Source: Chionis minor
Lineage: Eukaryota > Chordata > Aves > Charadriiformes > Chionididae
Reading direction: 5' to 3'
Assembly (NCBI GenBank): GCA_013398295.1
Contig: VZSF01007115.1
Span: 248,001-312,000, forward strand
DNA length: 64,000 bases
In this document: one piece after another, positions 34,497-47,000 of the stretch
Layout of the letters: each line of letters starts with the position of its first letter
Position numbering within the stretch: position 1 is the stretch's first letter
The notes under the pieces: generated by a model
What the model saw: the letters and a program-made list of their open reading frames with translations, nothing else
Databases searched by the model: none
Told to the model about the DNA's origin: nothing
Program-made: the position numbers and the translations under genes

Positions 34497-34548
34497 CCAT
34501 TAAAGTTGATGGAAAGTCTCTGATTTCAGTGTAGTTTAGATCAGGCCG
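34497..34548. repeat. Old palindromic amniote repeat fragment
   Basis: ATTAAAGTTGATGGAAAGTC, then CTGATTTCAGTG and TTTAGATCAGG, fit the widespread ancient amniote pattern 'attgaagtcaatggaaagactcccattgacttcaatgg...ggatcagg', whose core is self-complementary. I do not know a secure family name. A second copy is at 48335-48401. Confidence 0.5.
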
Positions 34549-35209
34549 TAGTTCCCAGTCACTTTAAACTTGTAAGCTTTGTTTGCTTCTGTATTGCAAA
34601 CGAAATGCTTTGCTGGAAGGGGATTGAGCTTTGAAAAATAAAATGGAGTAGTCCATAGAAACAGGCTTACTGAAGCGTGGCATTGCTGACAGGTTCAGAA
34701 TTTGTTTTCCAAGTTTTAATTTGATAGATTTGGGCTTGAAACCGCTCAAATTGCTGAAAGCTTAAAGAAGAATCGTAGCTCTTCAGCAGGGACATGCTAG
34801 TCTGATCATTTCCCTTTCGACAACAACCGCCTTTGACACATTTGCAGAGTCAAGTCTTTGCATTTGGTATCCCCTCGTGAATTAGCAGCCATGAATACTT
34901 TTTTTCTGTCTTACAACTGAGCGCTAAAAACTCGTCAAGCTCTTAATCTCTTTGCACCAAAAATAGCTTTGATCATTGCAGGATACAATTCCCGTTAAAT
35001 GTGTGTGATATTAATATCTTTTTTGTATGTCAATCTTAGCTAGAATTTCCGTGAGCAAAGTGATTGGGACACCAATTTTCTGTGCAATTTTTTATGGCTT
35101 ATAGGAGAAAGTTAGAAAAGGCAGAATTTCTATAGATCAGATTAAATGCTTAAAATACCAATTTAAGAAACTTTTAAGATTTTAAGCTGGAATCCTATTG
35201 ATCTGCATT

Positions 35210-35760
35210 TTCAGAGTGTGGTACAGGCATTATGGGTGTCATTGCAGCAAGCCTTGTCAAAGGTCAGTGTTAGATCTTTTATTTACCGAGTGCAATTGGG
35301 TCGCTTACATTCCGTAAATATTATAGACCAGATGTTCATTGTCTTGATTTATAGAGTGATATCAGGAATTACACACAACTCAGTCTGCGCTAGACCTCGG
35401 TCTCCTGCGAAATCAAGGCCACGGTATTTTCCAGGCCAATTTCAAAGAAGAATAAAGCAAATCCATTAGATGTGATTTTTCTGAAATAAGATCCATGCAG
35501 GGGTTAATGACAACCTTTAGGTTGCTGCCCCAGGACATATCTAAAATGCGTGCAGCCCCTTGACAGCTGTAAACCTTATTGAGGGTTATTCCTTCCGATA
35601 ACAAAAGGCAGTTTGTGTCACCAGAGTGATAAACAATACCCCCCTTAGTAAGCAAAGAGATTAACAATACATGACATGAAACACAAAATCCGCAAAAAGA
35701 AACAGTGTTCAGTAACTCCACTGAGCTTCATTTTATCTCAAAGCATAAATTTTGTTGCCA
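35210..35760. promoter_or_regulatory. Repeat-free block, candidate conserved non-coding element
   Basis: About 550 bp of unique, non-low-complexity sequence. It contains TCAAAGGTCA (35257-35266), a nuclear-receptor-type site, and GATAAACAAT (about 35627), a FOX/SOX-like site. The texture resembles conserved enhancers, but conservation was not tested. Confidence 0.2.
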
Positions 35761-36331
35761 ATGGAACTCTATATAAGAATTAATTAGGGAACTTCACAAG
35801 CAGTCAAAACTCTTGTATGCCATTATAAATTTATCATTGCTGAAAGTATCTATTTCTGCTGTCATACATCACACTTATCTGTCAGACTGCGCAAAGAATA
35901 TGGAATAAATAACCTTCTTGCTATATAAAGAACCCTGGAAAAATGTTTGGAAAACTTGTTTTTAAAAAGCCAAACGTTGTGTTTATTGTCTGTAAAGCAT
36001 TTCCGAAGAAACAACCTATTTAGTATTTAGCCATTCAAATATTCAAACAATTGCAGCAGATCCCTCAAATTCCCCACCTGGAGAGAACTTGCACAGTGTC
36101 CTGGTGAAGTCTGCAGTGCATCTGCCTTTCCATAGAAGTTCCCCACGTAAGAGACGTAGAAGGTGGGCTGGAAGTAAAACATTAGCATGTAAGTGATTAG
36201 ACAAACTCTTGGTCTGCAGGACCAACTTACCATGCCAGTAATTTTTATTGGGATTATATTAACCATAAATAAAGATTCTCACCTGTAATTTTCTAAGCTT
36301 ATCTCACTCATTCTAGCATCACAGATGAGCT

Positions 36332-36400
36332 GTATAATTATACATCTATATATGGATAATATAGCTATAGATATATAGATACATACATAGATAGATAAAA
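36332..36400. repeat. TA/TAGA low-complexity tract
   Basis: TATA-rich sequence grading into TAGATA units (ATACATACATAGATAGATAAAA). Confidence 0.8.
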
Positions 36401-39400
36401 TATCAAGATAATTGGCAAAGCCAGTGCTTTGTATTTCCTGGTTATTACATATATTTAAACATTCTGTGTGTCCGCTTCTTTTGGTAACTCTACAACTCTA
36501 CCTCCAACAAGTGTTGGAATAAGTGATATAGAGAAGAGGATTACGTATGCTTTTCCCATAGTGGCTGGCATTCAGGGGCTACCCAATATAAAATCTGGAT
36601 ACCTCAGAAGTATTTTTCCAGCAGTACATGCTTTGTTAGTGAAGTGACTTCACTTGCTACTGAGGAAAATTCTTTTTCCCGTTTCTGTGCACTCTTAGGT
36701 ACCTTGTGTAGCTCAAACACCATCCCAGACAAGAAGACAATGAAATTCCTGCAGACTGCATAGCACTACTGACCCCAGCTCCTCCGTGAGCTCACCCTTG
36801 CTGTCCCCCAGAAGAGCACTGGCTCCTCTAAAATGCTAAGCAATACAGCGTGAAGGGAAGGTGCTGTGTTATATGCTTCCTGCTGCAGAGCATTTACATA
36901 ATCATGCCCTTATAGAAATGGATGGTTCAAGTCAAAGCAGCAACTGCATGGTTTGAAGGTAGCAATGGTCCCTGTGCTCCGTAGAGCCATGGCCCTTGGC
37001 AGCCAACTCTCTGCCAGCTGCAATGACCCGGCTGGCTCCTCCGCTGGCCACGCTTACTGACCTGCCTGGCACCCCGGTGATGTTCTCTGGGAAACTCTGA
37101 GGCTTCAGAGGCCCCCGCTTCCGCCCGGCTTTGTGCTGCCCCTGTAAAAGCTGTGGGATGACAAATGAGAGCTGATGGATGCTCCAGAGAGGTGGCACAT
37201 GGGGCATTTGGGCTGTCTGGGCTTTGGTGCTCTGAGGATTTCGTGGCTCGTCCTGTTGTCAGTGGGCTAAAAGGAGGATAGTCTGTTGCAAGGAGAAGAG
37301 AGATGGGAAGGGATGACACCGAGGCACGTGTGTGTGAGACTCAGGATCATGGACGCCAGGCTGTTGGGCAGCGCTGAAAGTGGGAGCAGGAAAGAGTGAT
37401 GAAAAAACTGCTGAAAAGCTCAAGTTTAACCATTCTGGTTATACTTAACATGTTTAACTGGTGGGTCTGGGGCCTCAGGTGGTAGAGCAGAGGTGGCTGG
37501 ATGTGTGGGCTGGGCAATGGGAGCACAGGCAGAGGCAGGGCTGGGAGCTGTGGGAGCACGAGCCGGCTGCCCGGAGCCCTGGGGAGCCTCGGCAGGTGGC
37601 GTTCCCAGCGCCAGCAAGGAAAGGGCTGTACCTGGATATTTGCACTTACGTCGACTCTGTAACTGAGAGCAGAAGTGCCTGCCACTTCTGAGAAAGTGAA
37701 ATTTTGTTTTTCTCTTTGGCTCCTCGAGTGGACTCCATGTTATCCGGTTGTCTCAGCAAACGAAGCTTTGGGAAGCCTCAAACAAATGAAGGCTCAGTGC
37801 AGCCTGAGCCTTTCCTAACTCTTATGTCATTTTGCAACCAGACACTCTCAGGTCTCTTTCACAGGATGCTACTGACAAGTGAGACTTGCCGGAAAATCAT
37901 ACTTTCCTTCTGGTACGTATCTTTCATGTACACCTACTGTGCTGCTGTTGTCATCTCCATCCTGCTTTGTCTGCTGTTGTTATCTATGGTATGGATCACC
38001 TTAAATGGATGATACTAGACAACGTGTCTCAGGAGCAAGGTTGTTGCAGTTAAGAAGTCTGCCTGATTTAATGTTATCCTTTCTAACTGTACGTGATACA
38101 TTAACGGTATGAAGCTACTGCCATATAAATACCCATGAGTCCCTGAGAGATGCTTATTTGTGTCTTCTGCTTGCTTCCTGGTGACCAGGCACTTTCTCAG
38201 ATTCTTCTTGTCATCCTCTCATGCTTTGTTTTCTCATGATCCCATGGTTGAGGGTTGGTTGTTCTTTAATGCCATGAAGATGAAGTTCTTTCTGTGACAA
38301 AAAGCCTTAAAAGTATCATCAAACTGTAACTTTGCTGAAGATAATCCCTGTCATATCGCTCTTACTTGTTTAAAATGTTCCCCATCATTGTACTGAGTCC
38401 TTAAAGTGGGCATGGATGTGTCTGAACGGAATCCCTTAGAGGAACATCCTACAGCCTCTTCCCCCAATAGCTCCTTGATGTTCGTGTTCCCATGGACACT
38501 GCTACCAAGACCAAGCACGTAGCTGTGCTTGGAAGAAATCAAATACCAACACTTGTGAATATGTCTTTACTACTCAGGGTTACCCCTAAAACTATCAGGT
38601 TGGAAATTGAGGTTGGACAGTAAGACTGTCTTTCTTACAGTGTTGGTATCATAACCATGGACTACATTACTGTGGAAGAGATTACAGATCTCCTGCTAGA
38701 GGAAAAACCAGACAAATTTCTATTGGGAATGGCAAGGTAGAGTTGACTCGGACTTGGAAAAGGCCTAGTAATTTTTTTTGAAGTCCCTTTTGTCCTGTGA
38801 TTTTGTATTCTGTGTTTCATCGTTTCACAGACAGTCAATCAAAACCCATAAATCCTAATGTAGGGTTGTTAAAATATAAATCTGACAGTTTACTATGAAT
38901 TGCATGCCAAGCAGAAGGTCTCCAGAGGGGGAAAAGACTCTGAAAACCTTGTACTGAAAGATGGATTTACACCTGAGCACACTAATGTGATGTGAAAGCC
39001 TGGAAACATCTGCCATCAAGTAAGATCCAGGAGATCTGTATGAAATTCTAACTGCAACCTGTTCTCAACGTGCAGGAGCATATTGAAAACATGTGGAGAT
39101 GTTGAAGAAACTTGAAGCGGAGGGGCAGTGAGCAGTGGCAAAAGGATTTCCATACTCTGATTTATTTGCCTTTTTTTTTTAAATATCTGAGAATGGAAAT
39201 CTTGAATGCCTTTGTAACCTCAATAATATTTATAGAATGGGTTAATTAAATTACTTAACTTCCTGAACTTCAAGATATTTGGGTTTAGATTTTGATTGTG
39301 TTATGGGTAGAAGCTTACGCTGGCATGAAATTACATTTGGGGGAAGAAGAGTGTGAAGGAAATTACATTTTTATGTTATATTTTAAAAATGGTAGCACGA

Positions 39401-39720
39401 AATGTTTTGACAATTGCTAGCTTTTATTAGTTTAGGAATTCAGTTCTAATGAAAATCTTAATAATAGACCATGACTGGCTCTGTAGAGAAACCACAGAGA
39501 CTGTAAAAGTTAGAGAAATACTATTAATGGTTCAAATTAGAAAACAAATACTTTGTAGGGAACAGGAATAGTACGCATTCCCTGCTGCCTGTTCATTGAA
39601 TAGAGATAACAACACGGACTCTATAGAACGGATAAGCCTACTGAGGCTGGACTGAGTTTAAGTGTGGAAGATGCAGGTTAGTGCAGGCTGCAGAGAGGAA
39701 ATACATCTTTTTTGACGCTA

Positions 39721-39970
39721 GATGAAATACCAGACGGGCAAACCCAAAGCAATGCAAATTGGAAGAAAGAGTTGTACAATGCTGGTGCATAAGGATGTGT
39801 TCAAAATCGTTACAAACCTTGAGAAAAACTTGTCATGTTGCTGTGGACCACTTAATTGTGTTGGCTGAATAAGCAGCTGAAGTAAAAGAATAATAAAAAA
39901 TAGCTACAAAATGAGGGAAAAGGCTGAATTAAGGAGACAGAATTATGTAGAAAGTTGCTAAAATGAGGAA
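39721..39970 (+). mobile_element. Old CR1/L3-like LINE fragment
   Basis: AATGCAAATTGGAAGAAAGA, then TACAATGCTGGTGCATAAGG, CTTGAGAAAAACTTGTCATG and the A-rich GCAGCTGAAGTAAAAGAATA...ATAGCTACAAAATGAGGGAA follow, in order, the segment downstream of the catalytic motif in old CR1/L3 elements ('KCKVLHLG...DEKL...QCAAAVKKAN'). Indels and stops are frequent. No tail is visible. Identified from memory of the consensus; lower certainty than the 6.5 kb copy. Confidence 0.48.
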
Positions 39971-41637
39971 GTAAGTGAACAATGCTGTATGCTTGTTTCT
40001 CTAGCTCATCTATGATGGCAACAGAAACATTTAAATGAAAAAGAAAATACAATTAAATTGAATCCAATTTATATAGCTTTTTGTCCAAGAAATAGTTCTC
40101 CGGTTTTCCTCACGCAATGCTCACTTATTGCATAGACTAGAGATGATTTCTTCATGGTACTCGGTGCTGCCTGTGACCCAAGACACGATATTGGGCTGGA
40201 GGAAATTTATGTTTTAAAAAATTTCTGCTTTGGCTCTCCACATTTTCCAGTGGAAATGAGTTCCATATAGCATTTTTTAAATATTCCTGGGGTCAGAGTA
40301 GGGTAAACATTCAGTAACATTTGTCTTATGCCAAATACACAAATATATCATGATTTAACTGAACAGGAACCCTAGTCCCTTGAGTCTGCAGGAGCTGCAC
40401 GCTCCGGTGCTGCAGCCTGTGCGTGCTGAGGGCGCTGCCCTTCCATGCGAAGCCGGTGGCAGACCCAGTGTTCAGTCCTACTCGCTTGTCCCAAACAATC
40501 AATTTATCCATGTGGCCACACTGATGCTCCAGCTAAACTTGCTGCATTAATTATATTTGCCCTGAGCTTACAAGCTTCTAGAGCTATTTTGAACATAAAT
40601 TTTGCAAGCTTGCAAGTCAGCGAGGGGGTTTTTATTTTTCCAAGGTACCCAACTTGCAAAGAAACTAAACTGCCAGATCCTGGTCATTAACAAGGCTCTC
40701 CTTCAATCTGTGGATTTAAGATAAAAGAATGAATGATATTTCTAGGTTATTGAGTAAGTACCAGGTAGTGGTTATACTTTAAGACACTCTTTGTTTCTAG
40801 CTCTCTCTCTCAAAATGGGACTTCATTTAAGTATATTCTTGACGAGCAGTGCGAGAAAGATGTTTTTTCCCGAGATGCCCCTGCTGTATTCCTTTACAAG
40901 TTAAAAGCATGGACTGAGATGCGTTTTACCCATTTAAACCCACCGTTTGGTCTAATGTGCGCTGTCTTGGTCTTGTGAATAGCTAATGACAGAGTATTTG
41001 GGGTTGTGGCAGAGCTGCATGACTGAAAAAAAAGGTCTGCTAATCACCTATAGCAAATTATATTTTAGAATATAGCGGTCCATGTAGTGGTGTCTTAGAA
41101 TGCTTCCTCAGAACCGGGTAAAATGTGGAATCTGGGAAATCCCAACGTAGAATTTGTGGTGAGATGACACAGAAATGTCCATATGCTTAAGTCCATGTTA
41201 GCAAGTGCTTCCCTGGAAGCGGAGTATAATTCTGTGAGCCTCTGGATGCTTCTTCCTGTGTTTCCTCAAACCTCAATCTGTTTGTGGATAGCTTCCAACA
41301 CTTAGAAATAACTGTGCCTGAATTTTTGTATTAGTAACCAGTTGAAGCTGCGGTTATCCAGGCAGCAGTCTTTAACTAGAAGTTTAATTATTACGCATGT
41401 TTTTGCTAGGTATTATTGATGTAGTAGGAAGCATAGTTTTTATACATCAAGCATTGATTAGAGTCAAAAAGTAACTTGTGCTCCTAAAAAAACTAATGAA
41501 TGTCTGTTTGGTCTAGGTTTTTATGAAACATTTCATTGCTGGTTTAATCTCTGTCTGCTTTCTGTTTAATCATCTCCACTGGTTTAGCTGGTATCGGAGA
41601 AGAAAGTAAGACATGTTATATTGCTCGTTAATGAAAC

Positions 41638-41655
41638 ACATATATATATATTGAA
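41638..41655. repeat. Short (AT)n tract
   Basis: CACATATATATATATTG dinucleotide run. Confidence 0.75.
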
Positions 41656-43904
41656 ATATTTTGGTGTTTTAATCCTATTTGTCATAGGGACTTCCTTTTA
41701 AAAAGTATCTTTTTAAGTCAAGCTACAGCAGACTTCCTAATTGATTGGAACGTGAGTCCTTAGCAGAATAAATGGTAATAGATCTTTAAACTGAACCGAA
41801 GAGAGTTGCTTTTAATAGAAACCTCCTCTCTCAAGTTTTCTGTAGAGCCGTCTTGGAAGACAAAATCTGGAAAAGAAGCCCAGCTGGAAGAGCATCAGGA
41901 AACCACTGCCCAGGGACCTAGAGCTTGAACACCAGGGATGTCTCTTACAGAACACCCAGCTACAGAGGGAGCCCCAGCCAAGCCCTCGCACATGCGGTAC
42001 CTCCCCGTGTGTACACAAGGTCCTCCCTCATATGGGGTGAGCATTTATCTCTTTTTAGGAACGTTGGTGTCACGAGTAGGCACTTTCAGACAACACCGCT
42101 TTCGGAGAGGCTGACCTTTGTGGAGCAGGTCGTGGAGGTGTGTTGCGGTGGGTTACTGCAAAGGCAAACCTGAGCAATGGCTCCTTTTATCTCTGCTGGT
42201 TTCTCTCCCTCTCTCATCCCTCATGCCCAATATAGATCAGATTCCTTAAAGCAGCGGCCTGACTTCCAAAAATGCTCAGCCCTCCCGCCTCCTACGGAGA
42301 GAGGGAAGTGGTTACTATGGATTCGCCACACAAGAACAGATGTATTTCAATATGCCGGGTACTAACCACGCTGCTCTCCGTGTGCTTCGGTTTTGTTAAA
42401 GTCCAGAATAGAGTTGCCCCATGGCTGCCCTGCCTCCAATTCCTCCCTCTTCTCTTCTGCCTGCTACTATAGACGCCACCAGTGAAAAATAACTGGAGAG
42501 CTCGGAGTCCTCCTTATACTTTTAGGCGTCCAAATCTCTTCCTCTCCTAGTGTTTCACCAGGCGTCAGACTGATGAATGGTCCCACGATGGGGTAATGCG
42601 TTCAGACGATGCGGCAGTTCCCTTTTGGGGCTGATTATACACTCAGTATATAAAGGAGTCGCCAATGGATTTGTGTGATTTAAGAAAGTGGGGGCTGGGA
42701 GGCAGGACGCAGCGGGAGGAAAGGGGCTTTCAGTGGTTATGCTATTTACCTGTTAATACATTGCAGGGAAGCGAGTGCATGTTGTAAGTTGAAGCTGACA
42801 GAAACTAATTCTCAAACTTTGGGGAAATTTGAGTGTGCACCTGAGTGCTGTCACTTGAACCCTCTTCTATATGCAGCATTAGCCAGTGAATCATTAACAA
42901 CATTTTGACGTTCTGCCCATGCAGTCCTGTTCACTTCAGCTCATTTCTTCCACTTGATTCCATGCTCTGGTATATTAAAGCCGAAGAGAATGGTGGGGGA
43001 GTGGGGATAGTTTCTGGATCATTTCCTCCATCACTAACTTCTATAAGGGCTCTAAATAGAAACGTAGCATACATTGCAGAAGCAGATGAAATGTCAGTCC
43101 CATAGTGCTGTCATTCATGAGAAACTCAGCGATGTTGTGGTAGTCGTGTTTCTAAAGTCATACCCATTTACACATTTCTGTATTTTTTCATCTTTGCAAA
43201 AACCAGTTGCTTTCTGAGGTGCAACCTGCCCAACCTGAGCGAGACCTTCCATTAAATGCACAAATAAACCCTTTCTGATTGGGTCTCAGATCTTGAAAGG
43301 TTTTAAAAAGCACTTTTTTTATAATGTGTATATTGCATGCAGCTAGCACACACAAGGTATATCCACATCACAAGGTATTACAGGATAGAAAGCCTAGAAC
43401 TCAAGGTTTCATCTATATTTTTAATCTACAAAAGTAAATCTTCTGTACATCTGAGCTGTCTGGTAAATGGGTCTCTTCTTTTATTCTCCATTATTGCTTT
43501 TGATTGGAGTTTCACTGCTGTGTTTTCTGAAGCATCACAAATAATTTCTTTGATATATGAAAATATGTAAAAAAAACTTTCTCTGCGAGAATGTTTATTT
43601 TGTAGGCATCTTTATAAATCAACCCATGTACTGTAAACACAACGCCGGGTTAATTTATAAATGCCCTCAGTGGGGATGCGAAAGGATTAAAACAAATCAT
43701 TGAATTGCTTAAGAGTGGAGGTCAGGCAGAGAGTGCGTTACTGGAGTGATATCTGTGAGGGAAGAATTAACAGCACTGTTTCAAGAGAATACGACAGTTA
43801 ATAGAGTTAGTGTAGGGGTCAGGTGTGCTCCATGCAGCGTGACCTGCTCGAGCAGCCCAGTGAAGACAACTCCTGAACAACCAGCGTGGTCACAGGTTTG
43901 GCTG

Positions 43905-44010
43905 TGGGTCAGGCGCGTTGGCAGAGCCTGCGGCAGCTGAGTGGCAGGACGCGGCAGCGGAGGGGAGAGGCGCTTCTCGGGCACACGGCGGCTGCGAAGC
44001 CAAATGGCAA
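43905..44010. promoter_or_regulatory. Small CpG-dense patch
   Basis: About 11 CpG in about 105 bp (GGCGCGTTGG, GACGCGGCAGCGG, CACGGCGGCTGCG). Too short for a classical island. Possible regulatory site or GC-rich chance patch. Confidence 0.22.
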
Positions 44011-47000
44011 TACTGCTCTTGCCTGTTGCTGGCAGCTGCTGAAGAGCCTGTCCCGAGATGCTGTGAGAGACTGGACTGGAAAACGTCCAGTGAAGAAAGA
44101 GTGTCTAAACGCAGTATTTCACTGCGCTGTCCCTACGCCCCAGGCTGACGGTGCCAGCAGGGCCAGCTCTCCGGTCTGTGTGGGTGGCACGGCCGGAGCA
44201 GCGTATGCCCAGCGCAGGGTGTCATTCTGGTCCTGTGCCACCTCTCATAGATTCTCCCCCCATGCTGGAGAGGCACACGTTGGTCTTGGCTAAATTCCTC
44301 CTTCTACCTGAGCGATATGCTCTGGAAGGCTGTGTGCAGAGCAAGAGTTTGAATCCAAATCTCTGACGTTTTAAACAAATTTTAATTGGATACCATTTAA
44401 TTGACTCGGAATCACTCTGACTTGAACAGGATGAGATGTTCTGAAAGCAACATCTGAGGCTATCGAAACACAAAGGATAACGTCTGGAAAATATTAAAGA
44501 AAAGGAGAAAAAGTTCAAAAGCTTTAGCTGCAGTAAAAGAGCATCTCATCTTCCTACGTGATTCTTGGTCTCTGAGGCGTACCTACAGGTGAGAGTAGGC
44601 GTGATCAAAACCAGCCCTTTCTTTGTTTGTCAGGATTTCTTTCTGTGTCTGCCTAAGCCCTTTCCACACTAATGCCCTGGCACTGTGTTCACCTTCCACT
44701 TTCCTCTGGCTTGAACAGAACAGCTGCAACTACTTCACCGAAATGTTCAAGAGGAGAGGAAAATTAGTCTTGGAAAGAACTGTTCGTTTCTTTATCCTTC
44801 TGGGATTGTGCGTATATCTATAATAAAAGGGAAATCAGTGTTCCTTACTAGCCACTTAGAAGATTCCAGAACCTCCAGAAGGCTCAGTTCATCGAAGCAC
44901 TTAAGCATGTATTTCACTTTAAGTGCAGAATGAAGTGAGAGCCAGTTGCCAGCTCTGCGCTTTTCATCTCCCCCAGCTCAGATTATCTTCCTTGGTGCTC
45001 TGATCGTATCTTCCACACGTATATTCTCAGTCCTCTGCAGCTTCCTATCTTGTCACCTGTTTCACACACCTTTCTCTCACCTTAAAAATGCCACCCAGTG
45101 CTTTCCTTCTGCAGGGTTTTGCCTCACACACAGACAGGCTCTTATTCCCACTTGACATTGGCAAGTTCTCTTGACCTGCAGCAGCTTCCTCCATCCCCTC
45201 CCTTGTCTGGCCTCATTGCTCCTCTTCTGCCCTTGTCTGGAGCAGTCCCCGTCCTCCATCCTACCAAGGACCTCTTTGGTGGTCCATTGCCACCTTTGCT
45301 AATACTTTCCCAAATAATAAATAATCTGCTCTTGTTTCTGTTACTCATCTCATTGTCCTTTCTCGTAATTTATTTTGCATGTGTGGTACAATTTAAAAAT
45401 CTCCAGAACATTTCTTAAATGAAAATATTCCTTGGGTCTGGTGAGCTGCTACTCCTGTCTAAGAGGCAGTGGGGGCTTCACAGTTTTTCTTGCAAATTCA
45501 GCTCCAAAAGATCAAGTGTGGATCTGAACTTCAGCTGATTCAGGACGGTCCGTGCCCAGCTATTGCCAGCAAGACAAGTTTATGATGCTTCAGAAAAGGA
45601 GACCCCACTGGAGGGATACCTGGTACAGAGAAAACCAATTTATATCATATGCATTTTACTTGCATCTCAATGCCCGTGGATGCTTTATATTAGAGTTGAT
45701 TGAAAGAGTGATTACTTCAGTCTGTTAACGAAAGAAGATATTTGCAGATTGCAGGGGTAATAAAAGATATTAAAGCTTCGATACATGAAATATTTCAATA
45801 TTGCAAAATATTTTACCCTTTCAGGTTTTTTTAGTCTTTAGCTTTGTAGTTCTTCCAATTTGAACGTAGTAAAAATAGTGAAAATTTCAGTAAATGGCCA
45901 TTTAAACATGTTTTTACAGCGTTGATGCTAGAGGACAGAATTTGGTCCTTGTGAAGTTGTACTGCTATTCACCAGCAATAATATCAGTTGACTTTTTTAT
46001 GACAGACTGGGCTTTAAGTCTTACAGAGCACTGCGATTTCACTATACTGAAACACTTTTTTTTCCCCAAGTTAATTTCAAGTCACCTTTATTTACCTGAC
46101 TACCCTTGTCTTTGTGTTGCATTATTTGTTTTTCAGGAAGTGCTGCTGGGATTTACCATGAGCTGTTAACTGTTACTTCCACCGATTACCTGCTCAAGTT
46201 GTATCATTAACTTCCGATTATAAAATGACTGAAGTGATAGGGGTTAAAAATAGTTCTTTTTCTCTAGGGATCTAGACCTGAAAACCATCAAATAAAATGC
46301 CCTGAACACTTGTTAAAAGCAGGGATTTAAATGCATTCTAAAATTCATAAATGAAGCAATTGTAGCAATTAACTTCACGTCTTTTAAGAGACACTAACTA
46401 TACAAGTAAATCTCTGAAGGTTCTTTGAAAGTATCGCCCACAGTCGTTTCCAGGCACGAGGTCTCAGCAGAGTCCTGTCCTACTTACGCGAGAGGTCCAA
46501 GCTTGGTGAGGCAGGGTGGTTTCCAGCTTACGCTTGCAGAAGTCTACATTTGATTTTGCTGGAAGTACGCTATGGGAACAAGGGCCAAAAGCAGTTCTGG
46601 CATGTAATCATTAATAAAGACTTTTATAACCCTCGTCTTAAGTCAGCTCTGACCGCCTTTCCAAATGTGTCACTGCCACAAGCAACTTATTTTGTTTGCA
46701 AGAATGAATTCAAAGCTGGTAACAAACTACTTGGACAGTTTTAGCTGAGGTTCAGCCTCATAAATTTGAGAACGCCCCATTTACTAAGTGACCAGTTTTA
46801 CTTAAATATTTTTTCAAACACAGCCTTAGAGAATTAGGAAGACTGGAAGAGGAAAAGAGTTGTCGTTTCTGCTTAAAACATGAGTGAGAGAGTTTTAATG
46901 ATCATTAGTCTGTAGCTCCCACGGGGTATCTCTGTATTGCAGCAATGTGCTATAAATTAGCTAGGTTGGATAATTGAAGCCATGGCCATGTGGAGTTCAA

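Larger units (their letters stand above)
34286..39720. other. Non-genic stretch
   Basis: About 5.4 kb without a confirmed gene. It holds an old palindromic repeat at 34497-34548, a repeat-free block at 35210-35760, a 90-bp open segment with splice-like edges at 36078-36167 minus, TA/TAGA low complexity at 36332-36400, and a GC-rich part at 36960-37640 with long but unrecognised overlapping frames (36927-37319 minus, 37347-37685 minus). Confidence 0.6.

Noticed and set aside
36927..37685. Several 90-130 codon minus-strand frames
   Set aside because: Proline/serine-rich products of a GC-rich stretch, mutually overlapping, no family match.
43886..44293. 135-codon plus-strand frame over the CpG-dense patch
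   Set aside because: GC-rich sequence lacks stops; overlapping frames in other phases are equally open and none is recognised.
44340..44365. tRNA T-loop-like GTTTGAATCCAAATC
   Set aside because: No matching acceptor, D-arm or anticodon stem at the right distances.
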